DNA of 62,461 nucleotides from RGIG3009 sp045653425 (GTDB taxonomy: Bacteria; Bacillota; Clostridia; Oscillospirales; Acutalibacteraceae). This document shows positions 49,678 to 59,608 of the stretch, in pieces. The DNA lies in assembly GCA_045653425.1 (NCBI GenBank), contig JAZOLU010000034.1:1-62461 (forward strand), in the 5' to 3' direction. Numbering within the stretch: position 1 is the first letter of the stretch; each line of letters opens with the position of its first letter. The translations under genes were made by a program, and so were the position numbers. Under the pieces are notes generated by a model. The model did not search any database. It was not told the DNA's origin and was given only the letters and a program-made list of their open reading frames with translations.

Positions 49678-52600
49678 TTACTTATCTTTTTTCTTAAAGA
49701 TGTTTACATTGTAAGAATCACCGTCAAGCCAGTATTTATAGGTGCGTTCGTTGGTGAAAGTTACCTTGTTAGCAGCAGCATCTGCAGATAGCTTAACAGT
49801 AATAGAGTTACCGCTTACCTTAGAACCTGCAAGATTAGACGACGGTGCACACTTGCCATATCTCCAGGACCAATCCGTTTTCTCGGTAATCTTGTACCGA
49901 TGTCCAACTGTCATGCCATCAATTTTAATCGAACCATCCTTATGAATGGTTACTGTCAAATTGACGCCATTGCTTACTACGTTGCCACTTTCATCAACCT
50001 CGACTATATCAAATAGGAAACTCTGGTTAATATCCATGCTATAGTCAGCACCATCAGGGAACACCTTATCAATTGTTAAGCTGGTGAGATTGTATTCAAA
50101 CTTAGCGTAGTAGGTAACATTTACCCAAAACTCACCCGGTTTTTGTGGTTTGATTCTGTTTTCGCTTACCCACTCTTCAGGGACAGCGTTTTTACAATCA
50201 GCATCCAGATACCACCCAATAAACTTATAGACATTGCTGGAGGCAGTAGCTGTGGATCCGTTTGCTTTGCCAGTCGATGCGCCGATTGTCTCAGCCGGAG
50301 CATCAACTGAGCCACAGCCAGTAGGCCCAACAACCTGATATTTGATTGTCACATCCTTTATATAGTAGAAGGTAATAACATTCTCCATGGAGTTATCGGA
50401 AATAGTAAGTGTATAGGTTTTGTTGCCCAATAACTCGTAACCATTAACATCTACAGATTTTTCCGTTACCTGAGATTCCCATTTGGCAGTTCCGTTCTTT
50501 TCAGCATGAACAGGAAGCCCTGTTACTTGATCTAAGTACTGAACCTTATAGGAATATTCGTTTCTGGTGTAGTACACCCACAATTCCAGAATATTGCCTG
50601 CGGTTACTGTGCCGGACATTACTTCACCCGCATGGCCTTTGGCCCATGTAAAGTGTTGGATCTCCTTGGGAGGGTTGGGAACGGAATAAACCGAACCACT
50701 ACTCATTTTTCCAGTAAAGGAAGAATGTTCGTCGAAACCAGATCCATCTGCCTTTTCAGTCATGTAGTGAACAACATACTGTCCATTTACATTGTCCTTC
50801 TCGTAAATGAAGTAGATTGCGTTCTGGGTATTGTTTGGATCGATATAAAGGCGCTTTTGGTATTCATCAAATACATAACCGCTAATCATTACTGCATTTT
50901 CCGTAACGATTGCTTTTTCATTTTTCTCAACCGTCTTGGTTTTTGCAATCAGATAATAGGTCTCGCCCTTGTATGTCGTAGTTCCCAAACTAGTACCGGG
51001 ATTATTTTTTGTGAGGTAGTATACCTGATAAGGAACATACTCACGATACACATAATAGAAGGTGTATACATTCTTGGTTTCGTCTTCAATGTCAACGGTC
51101 AGGGAATGACTCTGAATTTCCGGGAAATATCTGGTTTGATATCCTGCTTTCAGAGCAGAACCTACCTTTGCCTCGAAGGTCTTAGTATTACCAGCCAGCG
51201 CAGAACCAGTGATAGGATCAGCAATCTCAATTTCATTGTCATTTCCGTCCTTATACACAAATTTGACTGTATAGTTCATAAGTATGTTGGACGTCCACTT
51301 GGCATATATCTTGACATCGGAAGTAACGGTAGTGTTTTTGAAATCCCAAAGTGTCTCGATGCCATTCTCGTTGATGTAGAACCAACCGAGGAAGTCGTAC
51401 TTGCCGTTGGTAGGATCAGCGGGTGGCGTAAATGGAGATTGAATAATACTTCCATGTGGTACGTCATAATCATAAGTGATTTCATCCACTGAATAGATTT
51501 TACCAGCCTCAAGATCTTCGTAAGAATGGTAGAATGTAACATCGTGATTAATCGGTTCCCACCAAGCATAAAGGATCAGGTCATTTGCAGGCATAGTGGA
51601 ATTTGCAAAGTCATATGGCTTCACATTATCAAAATTGAAATCGTTCGGTGTCTGCGGGGCCAAATACCAACCTTTGAAGGTCACGGAGCCGGGCTGGTAA
51701 ACAGAAGGTGCCTTAGAAGAATCCAAGCTATACGAACCGTAGGAAGACATCGGCGCTTCATAGGAGATGATTTCATTTCTTACTGTAGTGCCATAGTTGT
51801 CAAACACTAGGTTGTAACTATTTCGGTCGTAAAAGAATTCGGCTCCATTATAGCTAGCACCTTCTTTGGAGGACATTTCTTCATTTAAGGTGTAACCTTC
51901 AATTTTTTCAAATTCTTCCTCTGTAATAGATAAGCTACCACTGTACTTAAATTCAATGGGGAACAGCACTTCGTAATCGTTTTCTACACCGGGGGTTCCA
52001 CCAAGTTTCAAGCCATAATATGTGGCTTTGTATGTAGTGGCGTAACTGGAGGTGGTAACATAGGCATAGTAGTCGCGGTCTTCCTGCGGCATCACAGCAA
52101 GGAAGGAAGTCCAAGGACCATTGGAAGCGCTACTATTTCTTGACCACATGTAGGACCCAGCATCTGTACTTGCCTGAATAAATTCAGTGCGAATGTTTGC
52201 ACCCCATTTTTTAGTGAGAGTGGCATAAGTAGTGCGACCACCATTGGACATAAACCTAACCGTAAAGGTTGTACGGTCATAATACACATTTAATGTGGTA
52301 GTTCCGTCTGCAGAAACGGTGACAGAACCAGTTTTTCCTTGGTTCAGAGTCCACAGGGGATTATCATCGTAACTTGTAGTATGTCTGCAACTTGCATCAT
52401 GAGTATGTGCTTTTTTTCCACAACTATAGCAAGCGGCAGAATGTGTATGCTCTGTGGTTTGGCACTTAAGCTTATAACAGGCATCAGAATGGGTGTGCTC
52501 TTCACAAGTCATTGCACAGGAACTGTTGTGTTCAGTATGCAAATTGGTGTGACCGCATTCACCACTCAGTGTGACAGTTGTATTACTGTCCGGATAACTG

Positions 52601-55600
52601 CCATAACGTGAATTCACCTGATAATAATCGTTACCGAGCTTATAGTAATACGTATAACTATATCGTGAACCAATCCGATAAAGGCCACCACTTGTTATTG
52701 TTGAATTGTTGGTGATGTTAAATTTGGTTGCGTCGTCAACAGGGGTCGTGTTTAAAGTGCCCCTTGAGCTTTCATAACATGCAATCGTATGATTTCTGAT
52801 GCCGCCACAGTTCCAACAAGAGTCGGTATGCTCTGTGTGTTCGTCCTTACCACATATCCGATCATAACAACCATCGGCTACAGAATGGACATGCTCGGTT
52901 TCACCACAAGTAGAAGAACAACCGGAACCGTGGGTGTGCACTTCAAAACCACACATGAGCTGCCCTGGAACATATGTAATGGTAGAACCGGTGTTAGCAT
53001 AGATTTCGAAGGCTTCCTCTGAAACGTAAGAATATCCATCGTTATCAGCGTTCTGTCCCCAAACAACAACTGTAACCTTGGCAGCATCGTTCGCTCTCCA
53101 AATTGCAGTATAGGAGGTATGATTTGCAGGGATAGGAATATTCATAAATTGCTCGATATCTGCCGAAGTATCTGTGTCCAAATCCCATTCGTTCACTTCG
53201 CCTGTAACAAAATCCTCAGTCCAACCTTTATTGGAATCCCATCCCACAAAGATGTATCCGGCCTTGATGGGGTTATCTACGGAAACGGGAGTTCCATAGC
53301 GAGCATAAACGGGCTGAACACCGTAACCACCGTCTAAATCAAAGAGCATTTTATAGTACAGGCGGTCATAATAGATCTCAATATTGGTAGAACCATCGGA
53401 TGCAATCTCAGCGGTTTCAAACAGCAGCTGATAGAAACCGTCAAAGCTTTTAGAGAACGCTTCGTTGCTGACATCGACCATTTCTCCTGTGATGCCCTCA
53501 AGGATAACGGAATCGCCATACTGCGTATACTCTTCATCCAGTACATTCTGCAGGAAGTAAGTAACCTTGTAAGTAGTTTTACCGGGCTTATAGGTTAGTT
53601 CAATTTCAAGGTTTTGGGTTACATCCGTCTTGTTGACAGTGTAAACATATGCATTCTTTGTAAGATCCGGTGTAAGAACAGTTCCGTTTGCTTCATAAAG
53701 GTCATAACCCTTTAGATAAGGGATCTCAACTTTTTGAGAAACTGCACCATTGTATTCCAGTTCATACGGTTCCTGAAGGATGATTGTTCCGTCTTCCTTT
53801 TTTGCAGTAAGAGTGACGGTAACCTTATCATCATTAGCTAAAGGCGTAGCCCCCTTGGATAACATTAAAGGTGCAGGAGCACGTCCAAATGCAAACGCTT
53901 CCGGAGCTGTACTTACAACAATTACCTGTTGCTGACCACTGCGAGTCAGGTTCTCGGTGAGAATTACTCTTGCAACGATAGCATTACTTACGACAGATTC
54001 AGTCGCATTGTATGCAACACAGCGCAAAGCTGCCCATTCGCCATCCTGCAAAACACCGGAGAGCATACCGAAGGACAGATTCAGTGTGGGAGATGTCTGA
54101 CCTTCAATTGCCGTCCAAAGAAGACTCTCGGTATCATAACAAACTTCCCACTGGTATTTGACTTCACCGGTAAGGTTTGTCTGAACAGTGATTTCTCTTT
54201 TCTCATCCGAATAGATGTAGAGTTCCCAAACAGAAAGACCGTATTTATCTAGTACGGTAATATCTTCTTTGGACAAGTCTTCCGGTTCAAAGAAGAAAAG
54301 CGTATCGCGTTCGCTGTCATACTTATTCAAGTTGTTTAAGTAAACCCAAGGACGCTCTTTCAGAGTTTCCGGCAATTCAAGACCGTTGACGGGTTCCACC
54401 TGGAACCACAGATTTCGTTCGGAATCAATAAAGTAATCCTTAATTTTTACAACTTGATCGATTTCAAAATCCGAATCGTAAATAGACCAGGAATACATTT
54501 TCTCGGTTTCCGAAGAAGGATCAGCTTTGAGCCAGAAATAGTCGAAGGTCCCTTCACCAGTCCAATCGTTCCATGCATTGAAGCCGGCGTACATTCCAAT
54601 CATTTCATCGTAGTTGTCATCTGCTGCAACCGCAAAGACAAACTTAGAGAAACCATCCACATCAAAGGAAATGGTGTCATTGACAACCGCAAAGGAGCCA
54701 AGTACCTTAACTGCGCCCTTGTGGAGATGATATACAACAACCTGATCACCATTTTGGAGGCCAATTTTAGAGGCTTCCAAGGATACGGTAACGGTTTCAC
54801 CGGCGTCTGGCTGCCATTCACTGCCGTCTGCATTCTTGATTGAAATGTCAAGTGCCATTGCCACAGTTTCACCGTAACCAACATTGATTCCACTGGCGTC
54901 GGTTTCGCTTAACTGTACAGACGCATCTTTAGGGATAATCCCAGAGACACTAACGTTCACTGTTTCACCTGTGGAAGTAGTAAAGCTCTCGGAGACCTCG
55001 ATTTCGGGTTCCTCAGGCTGATACATTGCAATCGTAACAGGAATGGTCCTGCTGCAGACTACATTAATAGCATCAGAAGTCTTGCAACGGATATTTACCT
55101 TGCCATCACTTCCGAGCAACGTGCCAACCATACCGAAGGACAACTCGATGGCCTTTCCGTTTTCGCCGTAGATATCCATCCATTTCCCAGATTCGTATTC
55201 AATCTGCCATTGGTAATGAATATCAGCAGAACTGTTATGCAGCACCTTTGCCTGAAGCTCGGTTTTTTCGTACAATCCCAGTTTGACAGAATTTACGATA
55301 TTGCCATTTTCATCTACGATAATTGTTTCAGGCTTATCTAGTTTGATACCCAGAGCAGAAGGGAGATAGCCCTTAATATCCATTGTATAGAAACAGTTAT
55401 CTCCTACACCCCATTCATTTTCTTTATTCTCAAAAAGGACAAGAACAGCCCCATCAGAACGTTCGCTCAGGCAAGAATATATGAATTGATTATCTTTTTC
55501 GTTGACATAAATGGTCTTTTCCAAATTCATATCGCCGTTAGACTCTACCGTGAAAACGAAGATACTTCCGTTCAAACGATTAGACGCACTGGACGAATTG

Positions 55601-56802
55601 GAACCCTTTCTGTTAGGTCCGGTAGGACAAGAAACCAAAACAACCTGTTTGCCATTGGATGTTTTTGAATATGTAATTGCCGAAATTTGCGTATTGGAGT
55701 TGGTATTAACATCAGATAATGTAACTACACTACCCCAACCATTTCCCATATGATAATCAACATAGCTCAATTTCTTTGTGCCATTGCGGAAAAAGAAGCG
55801 CAAAGAACCATTGGTTAATTCCACAACTGCTGCTTCAGAAGCCCAGTTGTAATTAAACTCTGAAGATCTACTCCAATTTTCACCGTCGTTGGAATAGATA
55901 AAACTTAAACGCTGTGTGTTGCCGGAGGCATCGTTATCTCCGTGATAGGAGTAAACCGGGAAGATCATAGTGCCGGAGCTGGTTGTAATGCTGCTGCCAG
56001 GCGCTACAAGGCACACACGCTCAGAAGATGTTTTTACATTCAGCAGTGTCGGCTCAGACCATGTTGAACCACCATCTTTAGAAGAGGTGAGATACAAATA
56101 ACCAGTACGTACTACTTTATAAGGCGAGTCTTCACAAAACAGGTTAGTGTTAATGCCATTAGGACCGCTGATATTGAAGTAAGCATCAACTTCGTAACCT
56201 TCAACTGGAGTATTTGCAGAATTGTAGATTTTCCCTTCTTTTAAGTAATAGGAATAAGATTTGTGATTATCTCCACTTAGGAGGAGATAACCGTCCTTGT
56301 TGAATCCAACTTTTTCGCTGGGCTGTGTATGATTTTTACCGTTAAGAGCCACACCGTAAGGATATAGGTCTACCAACATATATACGGTTTGACCATCGGC
56401 ACCGACTACCAGACTGGGATCAAGGAATGCCGTAGAGGCAGAGCCGTTATACTTGTTGCCATTGTCACCGAGATAGTTGGATGCATTGTAGCTCCAAGTC
56501 TTACCGCCATCGGTAGATTTGGCAACCAAAGTGTCCAGACCGCCTCCGTCAAAGGTAGTATTCCAACGGATATCGGCTGCAGCCACAATTGTGCCATCCG
56601 ATAAAGTAACCATTGCAGGAATACGATAGCTGTTGCTAGTGACGGTATTGCCGTCCACCTCGAAAGGTACATCACTTCTAAACGGAACGGTCAATCCAGA
56701 AACTTCCGTCTCCTCCTGAGCACACACTGGAACTACAGGAAGAGAGGATAAAAGCATAACTATTGCAAGAAAAAATGAAAGAAAACGAGATTTTTTTGAC
56801 AT
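49678..56802 (-). CDS. Giant secreted sialidase/adhesin with repeat domains (2374 residues)
   Basis: Signal peptide 1-29. Residues about 50-480 form a GH33-like sialidase: YRIP at 59-62, Asp boxes at 96-103 (STDGGKTW), 240-248 (SSKDGGSTW) and 303-310 (YSNDGENW), plus FRNG near 338 and a YSCLSE tyrosine motif. Then come two Ig-like modules with YQW (about 490-590 and 870-940), InlB-type repeats (about 1150-1190, 1664-1717, 1747-1807) and two Cys/His-rich stretches (about 1280-1345 and 1410-1480). MucBP-like repeats (about 1837-2150) and a closing domain ending KYWLDGDSYNVN follow. There is no LPxTG-type signal or C-terminal helix, so attachment must be through a partner. Sialic acid cleavage on mucin is the likely activity. 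Confidence 0.9.
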   Translation of the reverse strand: MSKKSRFLSFFLAIVMLLSSLPVVPVCAQEETEVSGLTVPFRSDVPFEVDGNTVTSNSYRIPAMVTLSDGTIVAAADIRWNTTFDGGGLDTLVAKSTDGGKTWSYNASNYLGDNGNKYNGSASTAFLDPSLVVGADGQTVYMLVDLYPYGVALNGKNHTQPSEKVGFNKDGYLLLSGDNHKSYSYYLKEGKIYNSANTPVEGYEVDAYFNISGPNGINTNLFCEDSPYKVVRTGYLYLTSSKDGGSTWSEPTLLNVKTSSERVCLVAPGSSITTSSGTMIFPVYSYHGDNDASGNTQRLSFIYSNDGENWSRSSEFNYNWASEAAVVELTNGSLRFFFRNGTKKLSYVDYHMGNGWGSVVTLSDVNTNSNTQISAITYSKTSNGKQVVLVSCPTGPNRKGSNSSSASNRLNGSIFVFTVESNGDMNLEKTIYVNEKDNQFIYSCLSERSDGAVLVLFENKENEWGVGDNCFYTMDIKGYLPSALGIKLDKPETIIVDENGNIVNSVKLGLYEKTELQAKVLHNSSADIHYQWQIEYESGKWMDIYGENGKAIELSFGMVGTLLGSDGKVNIRCKTSDAINVVCSRTIPVTIAMYQPEEPEIEVSESFTTSTGETVNVSVSGIIPKDASVQLSETDASGINVGYGETVAMALDISIKNADGSEWQPDAGETVTVSLEASKIGLQNGDQVVVYHLHKGAVKVLGSFAVVNDTISFDVDGFSKFVFAVAADDNYDEMIGMYAGFNAWNDWTGEGTFDYFWLKADPSSETEKMYSWSIYDSDFEIDQVVKIKDYFIDSERNLWFQVEPVNGLELPETLKERPWVYLNNLNKYDSERDTLFFFEPEDLSKEDITVLDKYGLSVWELYIYSDEKREITVQTNLTGEVKYQWEVCYDTESLLWTAIEGQTSPTLNLSFGMLSGVLQDGEWAALRCVAYNATESVVSNAIVARVILTENLTRSGQQQVIVVSTAPEAFAFGRAPAPLMLSKGATPLANDDKVTVTLTAKKEDGTIILQEPYELEYNGAVSQKVEIPYLKGYDLYEANGTVLTPDLTKNAYVYTVNKTDVTQNLEIELTYKPGKTTYKVTYFLQNVLDEEYTQYGDSVILEGITGEMVDVSNEAFSKSFDGFYQLLFETAEIASDGSTNIEIYYDRLYYKMLFDLDGGYGVQPVYARYGTPVSVDNPIKAGYIFVGWDSNKGWTEDFVTGEVNEWDLDTDTSADIEQFMNIPIPANHTSYTAIWRANDAAKVTVVVWGQNADNDGYSYVSEEAFEIYANTGSTITYVPGQLMCGFEVHTHGSGCSSTCGETEHVHSVADGCYDRICGKDEHTEHTDSCWNCGGIRNHTIACYESSRGTLNTTPVDDATKFNITNNSTITSGGLYRIGSRYSYTYYYKLGNDYYQVNSRYGSYPDSNTTVTLSGECGHTNLHTEHNSSCAMTCEEHTHSDACYKLKCQTTEHTHSAACYSCGKKAHTHDASCRHTTSYDDNPLWTLNQGKTGSVTVSADGTTTLNVYYDRTTFTVRFMSNGGRTTYATLTKKWGANIRTEFIQASTDAGSYMWSRNSSASNGPWTSFLAVMPQEDRDYYAYVTTSSYATTYKATYYGLKLGGTPGVENDYEVLFPIEFKYSGSLSITEEEFEKIEGYTLNEEMSSKEGASYNGAEFFYDRNSYNLVFDNYGTTVRNEIISYEAPMSSYGSYSLDSSKAPSVYQPGSVTFKGWYLAPQTPNDFNFDNVKPYDFANSTMPANDLILYAWWEPINHDVTFYHSYEDLEAGKIYSVDEITYDYDVPHGSIIQSPFTPPADPTNGKYDFLGWFYINENGIETLWDFKNTTVTSDVKIYAKWTSNILMNYTVKFVYKDGNDNEIEIADPITGSALAGNTKTFEAKVGSALKAGYQTRYFPEIQSHSLTVDIEDETKNVYTFYYVYREYVPYQVYYLTKNNPGTSLGTTTYKGETYYLIAKTKTVEKNEKAIVTENAVMISGYVFDEYQKRLYIDPNNTQNAIYFIYEKDNVNGQYVVHYMTEKADGSGFDEHSSFTGKMSSGSVYSVPNPPKEIQHFTWAKGHAGEVMSGTVTAGNILELWVYYTRNEYSYKVQYLDQVTGLPVHAEKNGTAKWESQVTEKSVDVNGYELLGNKTYTLTISDNSMENVITFYYIKDVTIKYQVVGPTGCGSVDAPAETIGASTGKANGSTATASSNVYKFIGWYLDADCKNAVPEEWVSENRIKPQKPGEFWVNVTYYAKFEYNLTSLTIDKVFPDGADYSMDINQSFLFDIVEVDESGNVVSNGVNLTVTIHKDGSIKIDGMTVGHRYKITEKTDWSWRYGKCAPSSNLAGSKVSGNSITVKLSADAAANKVTFTNERTYKYWLDGDSYNVNIFKKKDK

Positions 56803-56816
56803 ATCCTCACACCTCC

Positions 56817-57386
56817 TTATTGTGCATTAGGCCAACCAGCAGCATCTAAAACGGAATCGCCATTGTGAACTACTTGTGTGGCCTGCGCCGTCACTTCAAT
56901 AATTGCTTTGCTGTACTGATACATATTGTCCATAGACTCAGAAAATTTTACGGAAGAAAAAAGATATTCCGTTGTATTTCCGGGGGTCAAAACAGTGTAA
57001 TAGTAGTAATAACCATCCTTTTTAATCCAGTACTGATCATTAATATCAAACTCGATTAAGGATAAATCCACATCACCCTCAACGCCTTCAGCCAGTTGGA
57101 TCAGTTTATCGACAGAGATACGAACCCAAGCCGGCTGATGTCCGGTGTTTTTGACTTCGACAATCTTAGATACCGCCATGCCAGGCTGTACATCGATGAC
57201 ATCTTCAAAGGGAACCGGATCTCCACCAGTATCGGGTATAGCCCATTCCTGTAATTCGATTTTAACGTCTCCGGCAGTTATTACATTTGTTGCCGTATCC
57301 TCATAGGAGAAATATGCCGTTGTACCGTATGCCACAATAGATAGACATACGGCTATAAACGCACAGACAAATACCTTTTTCTTCAT
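56817..57386 (-). CDS. TasA/camelysin-like SipW-dependent secreted protein
   Basis: The 189-residue product has a SipW-type signal region (VFVCAFIAVCLSIVAYGTTA then YFSYEDTATNVITAGDVKIE) and a beta-sandwich body with VKNTGHQPAWVRISV. The conserved (Y/F)-S/T-x-x-D/E-...-N-x-(F/I) pattern is shared with the four related genes upstream. It directly precedes the giant sialidase gene (14-base gap) and may escort it or link it to the fibre. Confidence 0.85.
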   Translation of the reverse strand: MKKKVFVCAFIAVCLSIVAYGTTAYFSYEDTATNVITAGDVKIELQEWAIPDTGGDPVPFEDVIDVQPGMAVSKIVEVKNTGHQPAWVRISVDKLIQLAEGVEGDVDLSLIEFDINDQYWIKKDGYYYYYTVLTPGNTTEYLFSSVKFSESMDNMYQYSKAIIEVTAQATQVVHNGDSVLDAAGWPNAQ

Positions 57387-57444
57387 GGTTCATTTCCTTT
57401 CGCACTTAGGTCTGTGATTATATTTACATTTGCTCTGGTAATAT

Positions 57445-57500
57445 GCAGGGCATGTATGAGTACCTCAAAACGAACCTTGAGATATTCATACATACCCTGC
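57445..57500. repeat. Long interrupted hairpin related to H3
   Basis: GCAGGG-ATGTATGA-CTCAA pairs with TTGAG-TCATACAT-CCCTGC. The outer bases and the loop segment ACGAACCTT match hairpin H3 at 44372-44458. It lies in the 200-base gap between the TasA-like genes and the small membrane proteins and could attenuate transcription there. Confidence 0.75.
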
Positions 57501-57586
57501 CCCCCGAAGGGAGCAGAGTACTCGAGGTATAAAGACAAAACAGAACTAATCGCAACTGGTTCTGCCGAGTCTTATACGTGGTTTAT

Positions 57587-57808
57587 TCAATATTTGACAA
57601 ACGGAATAAGAGAAAGCCATAATTGCCGTCTACGACGGATCCAATATCGTCTTTCTTCACCCGAAGTTCGCCCAATCTCACTGTTGAGATACTTCAGTTC
57701 ATGCGAAAAGTCGTTGAGGAACTGTGCAAATCCAAACAAGAGAAGTATAAGAAATCCAAAAGCAATCAAGCCGACAAGAAAATAGAGTGCTTCATCGTTT
57801 TCATTCAT
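57587..57808 (-). CDS. Small single-helix membrane protein
   Basis: The 73-residue product has one strong membrane helix (ALYFLVGLIAFGFLILLLFG, about 7-26) and a charged cytoplasmic tail (GEERRYWIRRRRQLW). It overlaps the upstream small gene by eight bases. No known family; its place between fibre subunits suggests an assembly role. Confidence 0.65.
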   Translation of the reverse strand: MNENDEALYFLVGLIAFGFLILLLFGFAQFLNDFSHELKYLNSEIGRTSGEERRYWIRRRRQLWLSLIPFVKY

Positions 57809-57974
57809 CGAATGTGCAACCTACCTTCGTATCAGATTGTTCTTTATTTGTTTCTGTTTTATTTTTTGAACAAGATAACTCATCGCGATCATCCATCTTT
57901 GCGACACCCAAAATGGCAAAGACGAGAAATGCAAATGTTCCTCCAACGAAAACTCCAACTATAAAACCTAACAT
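57801..57974 (-). CDS. Small DUF3789-like membrane protein
   Basis: The 57-residue product begins MLGFIVGVFVGGTFAFLVFA, one Gly-rich membrane helix, followed by a hydrophilic tail (KMDDRDELSCSKNKTETN). It resembles the small DUF3789 proteins often found in integrative elements of Firmicutes. The start at 57974 is preceded by GGTGAG; the longer frame to 58004 is less likely. Confidence 0.65.
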   Translation of the reverse strand: MLGFIVGVFVGGTFAFLVFAILGVAKMDDRDELSCSKNKTETNKEQSDTKVGCTFDE

Positions 57975-58030
57975 TGACCTCAACTCACCTATAAAACTCG
58001 GCATCTCCTTATGCCATTAATCCACTGTTT

Positions 58031-58786
58031 TTACTTGTTCCAAGGAGCCACGTAGCCCTCGGAGCCGGGGGTACCAAATGCGGTGTTAAGCGCATCGTAT
58101 GCATCGTCGAAAGTAGCAGTCTGAGCAGCTTCAGCAAACACCTTAATGGTTACGTTACCGTTCTCATCAGCGAACTGAGAAGGATAAACGGCGTTGCCCT
58201 TGTTGTCGGTGTAGTAGAAGCAATTTTGAGCCTCATCCCACTCGCAATCTACATTTTTATCAACATAGACTTTGTCGAGTGCCTGAGTAGCGGTCTTCTC
58301 ACCACCAGCCAAAGCAGTGCGGTAAGTAACAACATAAACGGCGTATTTGATACCTTCGATTTCGGTAGTGTAGTAATTCCAATTGCCTACGCCGTTGCCA
58401 CGATAACCAGTACCTTCGGTCATTTCAGGCAACCAGCTCCACTGTCCTGCAACGAGGGAATCATTTGTGAAATTCCAATGCAAGAAATTGTTATAAGCCG
58501 CAAAAGAAGGATCACCATCATCAAGTGCAGCAGGGATTGCGATATGTACTCTGACATAGGCATCAGAAGTACCAGTATTGGTAACGTAAACATCCTTGTT
58601 GATGTCGAGGCCAGGAATCAGCTCAGAACCCTGCTCAAATTCTTCGTTGATTTCAACTTTAATGCCTTTCATAGTAAACACGTTGTCGGCAGAGTCTTCA
58701 GCGGTAAAATAAGCCAAAGAAGCACCGGCAATTGCCATGACTGCCAGGCAAGCAACAAGGCAAAGTGCAACAATCTTCTTTTTCAT
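58031..58786 (-). CDS. TasA/camelysin-like SipW-dependent secreted protein
   Basis: The 251-residue product starts MKKKIVALCLVACLAVMAIA and continues GASLAYFTAEDSADNVFTMK, the SipW-substrate signature. The body has a long beta-rich domain with DVYVTNTGTSDAYVRVHIAI. It is close to its neighbour at 58812-59585 in the signal region and the TNTG...DAYVRV motif, so the two arose by duplication. Probable fibre subunit. Confidence 0.87.
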   Translation of the reverse strand: MKKKIVALCLVACLAVMAIAGASLAYFTAEDSADNVFTMKGIKVEINEEFEQGSELIPGLDINKDVYVTNTGTSDAYVRVHIAIPAALDDGDPSFAAYNNFLHWNFTNDSLVAGQWSWLPEMTEGTGYRGNGVGNWNYYTTEIEGIKYAVYVVTYRTALAGGEKTATQALDKVYVDKNVDCEWDEAQNCFYYTDNKGNAVYPSQFADENGNVTIKVFAEAAQTATFDDAYDALNTAFGTPGSEGYVAPWNK

Positions 58787-58811
58787 TGTGCTTTATTCCT
58801 TTCTAAATAAA

Positions 58812-59585
58812 TTATTCAGCCCAAGGATTTGTAGGAAGTCCGGCATTGGCAAATGCTTCTTCAGCAGAATCAAATCCGGCAGCCTGAACAGCTTGAGCAA
58901 ATACAGGAACGGTTACACCTTTTGTAAGGTCATATTTGATGTCTTTACCGTTAAAGGTGTAAACAACTTTACCATCATCAGTAACATAGTTATCTACATT
59001 CTTGTCGAGGTAGAAACCAGTAATAGCAGCACAATCAGTTGTGGTACCAGCAGTAAGAGCCTCGGTATAGGTAAAGCAATATGTATTGTAGGCAACACCC
59101 TTAATGGTGATTTCTTCTACAAAATCCCACTCAATGTCGGCATAACCGGGATTGGTATATCCGTCAACATACTCTTTTTCAGGGCTGAAGCGATTACCAA
59201 CATTCCAGTGGATTACGCTCATTGCATCGGTAGAATTGTCGAGAGCAGCAGGAACAGCAACGATTACACGAACATAAGCATCGCTCTTTCCGGTGTTCTT
59301 AACATTAACGATTTTATCAACATAGTTCTTTGCGGTAGGAAGGCCATAACCGTCCTTTTCGCCCTGTGCGGAACCAACAATAGGCATAAGAGTTTTGTTG
59401 TCCTCAAAAGCCTCAAGACCGCCATTTTCATCTCTCTGTTGCTCAACAAGTTCAATCTGAACGTTGCCAACTGCAAATACATTGTCGGCATCGTCAGTAT
59501 CGGTAAGGTAAGCAAGAGAAGCACCAGCGATTGCCATTACTGCGATTACTGCAACAAGGCAAATCGAAACAATCTTCTTTTTCAT
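58812..59585 (-). CDS. TasA/camelysin-like SipW-dependent secreted protein
   Basis: The 257-residue product starts MKKKIVSICLVAVIAVMAIA, then GASLAYLTDTDDADNVFAVG (SipW-type processing region). The beta-rich body contains NVKNTGKSDAYVRVIVAVP. LTDTD...NVF is the commonest form of this signature in Firmicutes. It sits in a tandem array of four such genes with short gaps. Confidence 0.88.
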   Translation of the reverse strand: MKKKIVSICLVAVIAVMAIAGASLAYLTDTDDADNVFAVGNVQIELVEQQRDENGGLEAFEDNKTLMPIVGSAQGEKDGYGLPTAKNYVDKIVNVKNTGKSDAYVRVIVAVPAALDNSTDAMSVIHWNVGNRFSPEKEYVDGYTNPGYADIEWDFVEEITIKGVAYNTYCFTYTEALTAGTTTDCAAITGFYLDKNVDNYVTDDGKVVYTFNGKDIKYDLTKGVTVPVFAQAVQAAGFDSAEEAFANAGLPTNPWAE

Positions 59586-59608
59586 TGTGATCTATTCCTT
59601 TCTAATAA

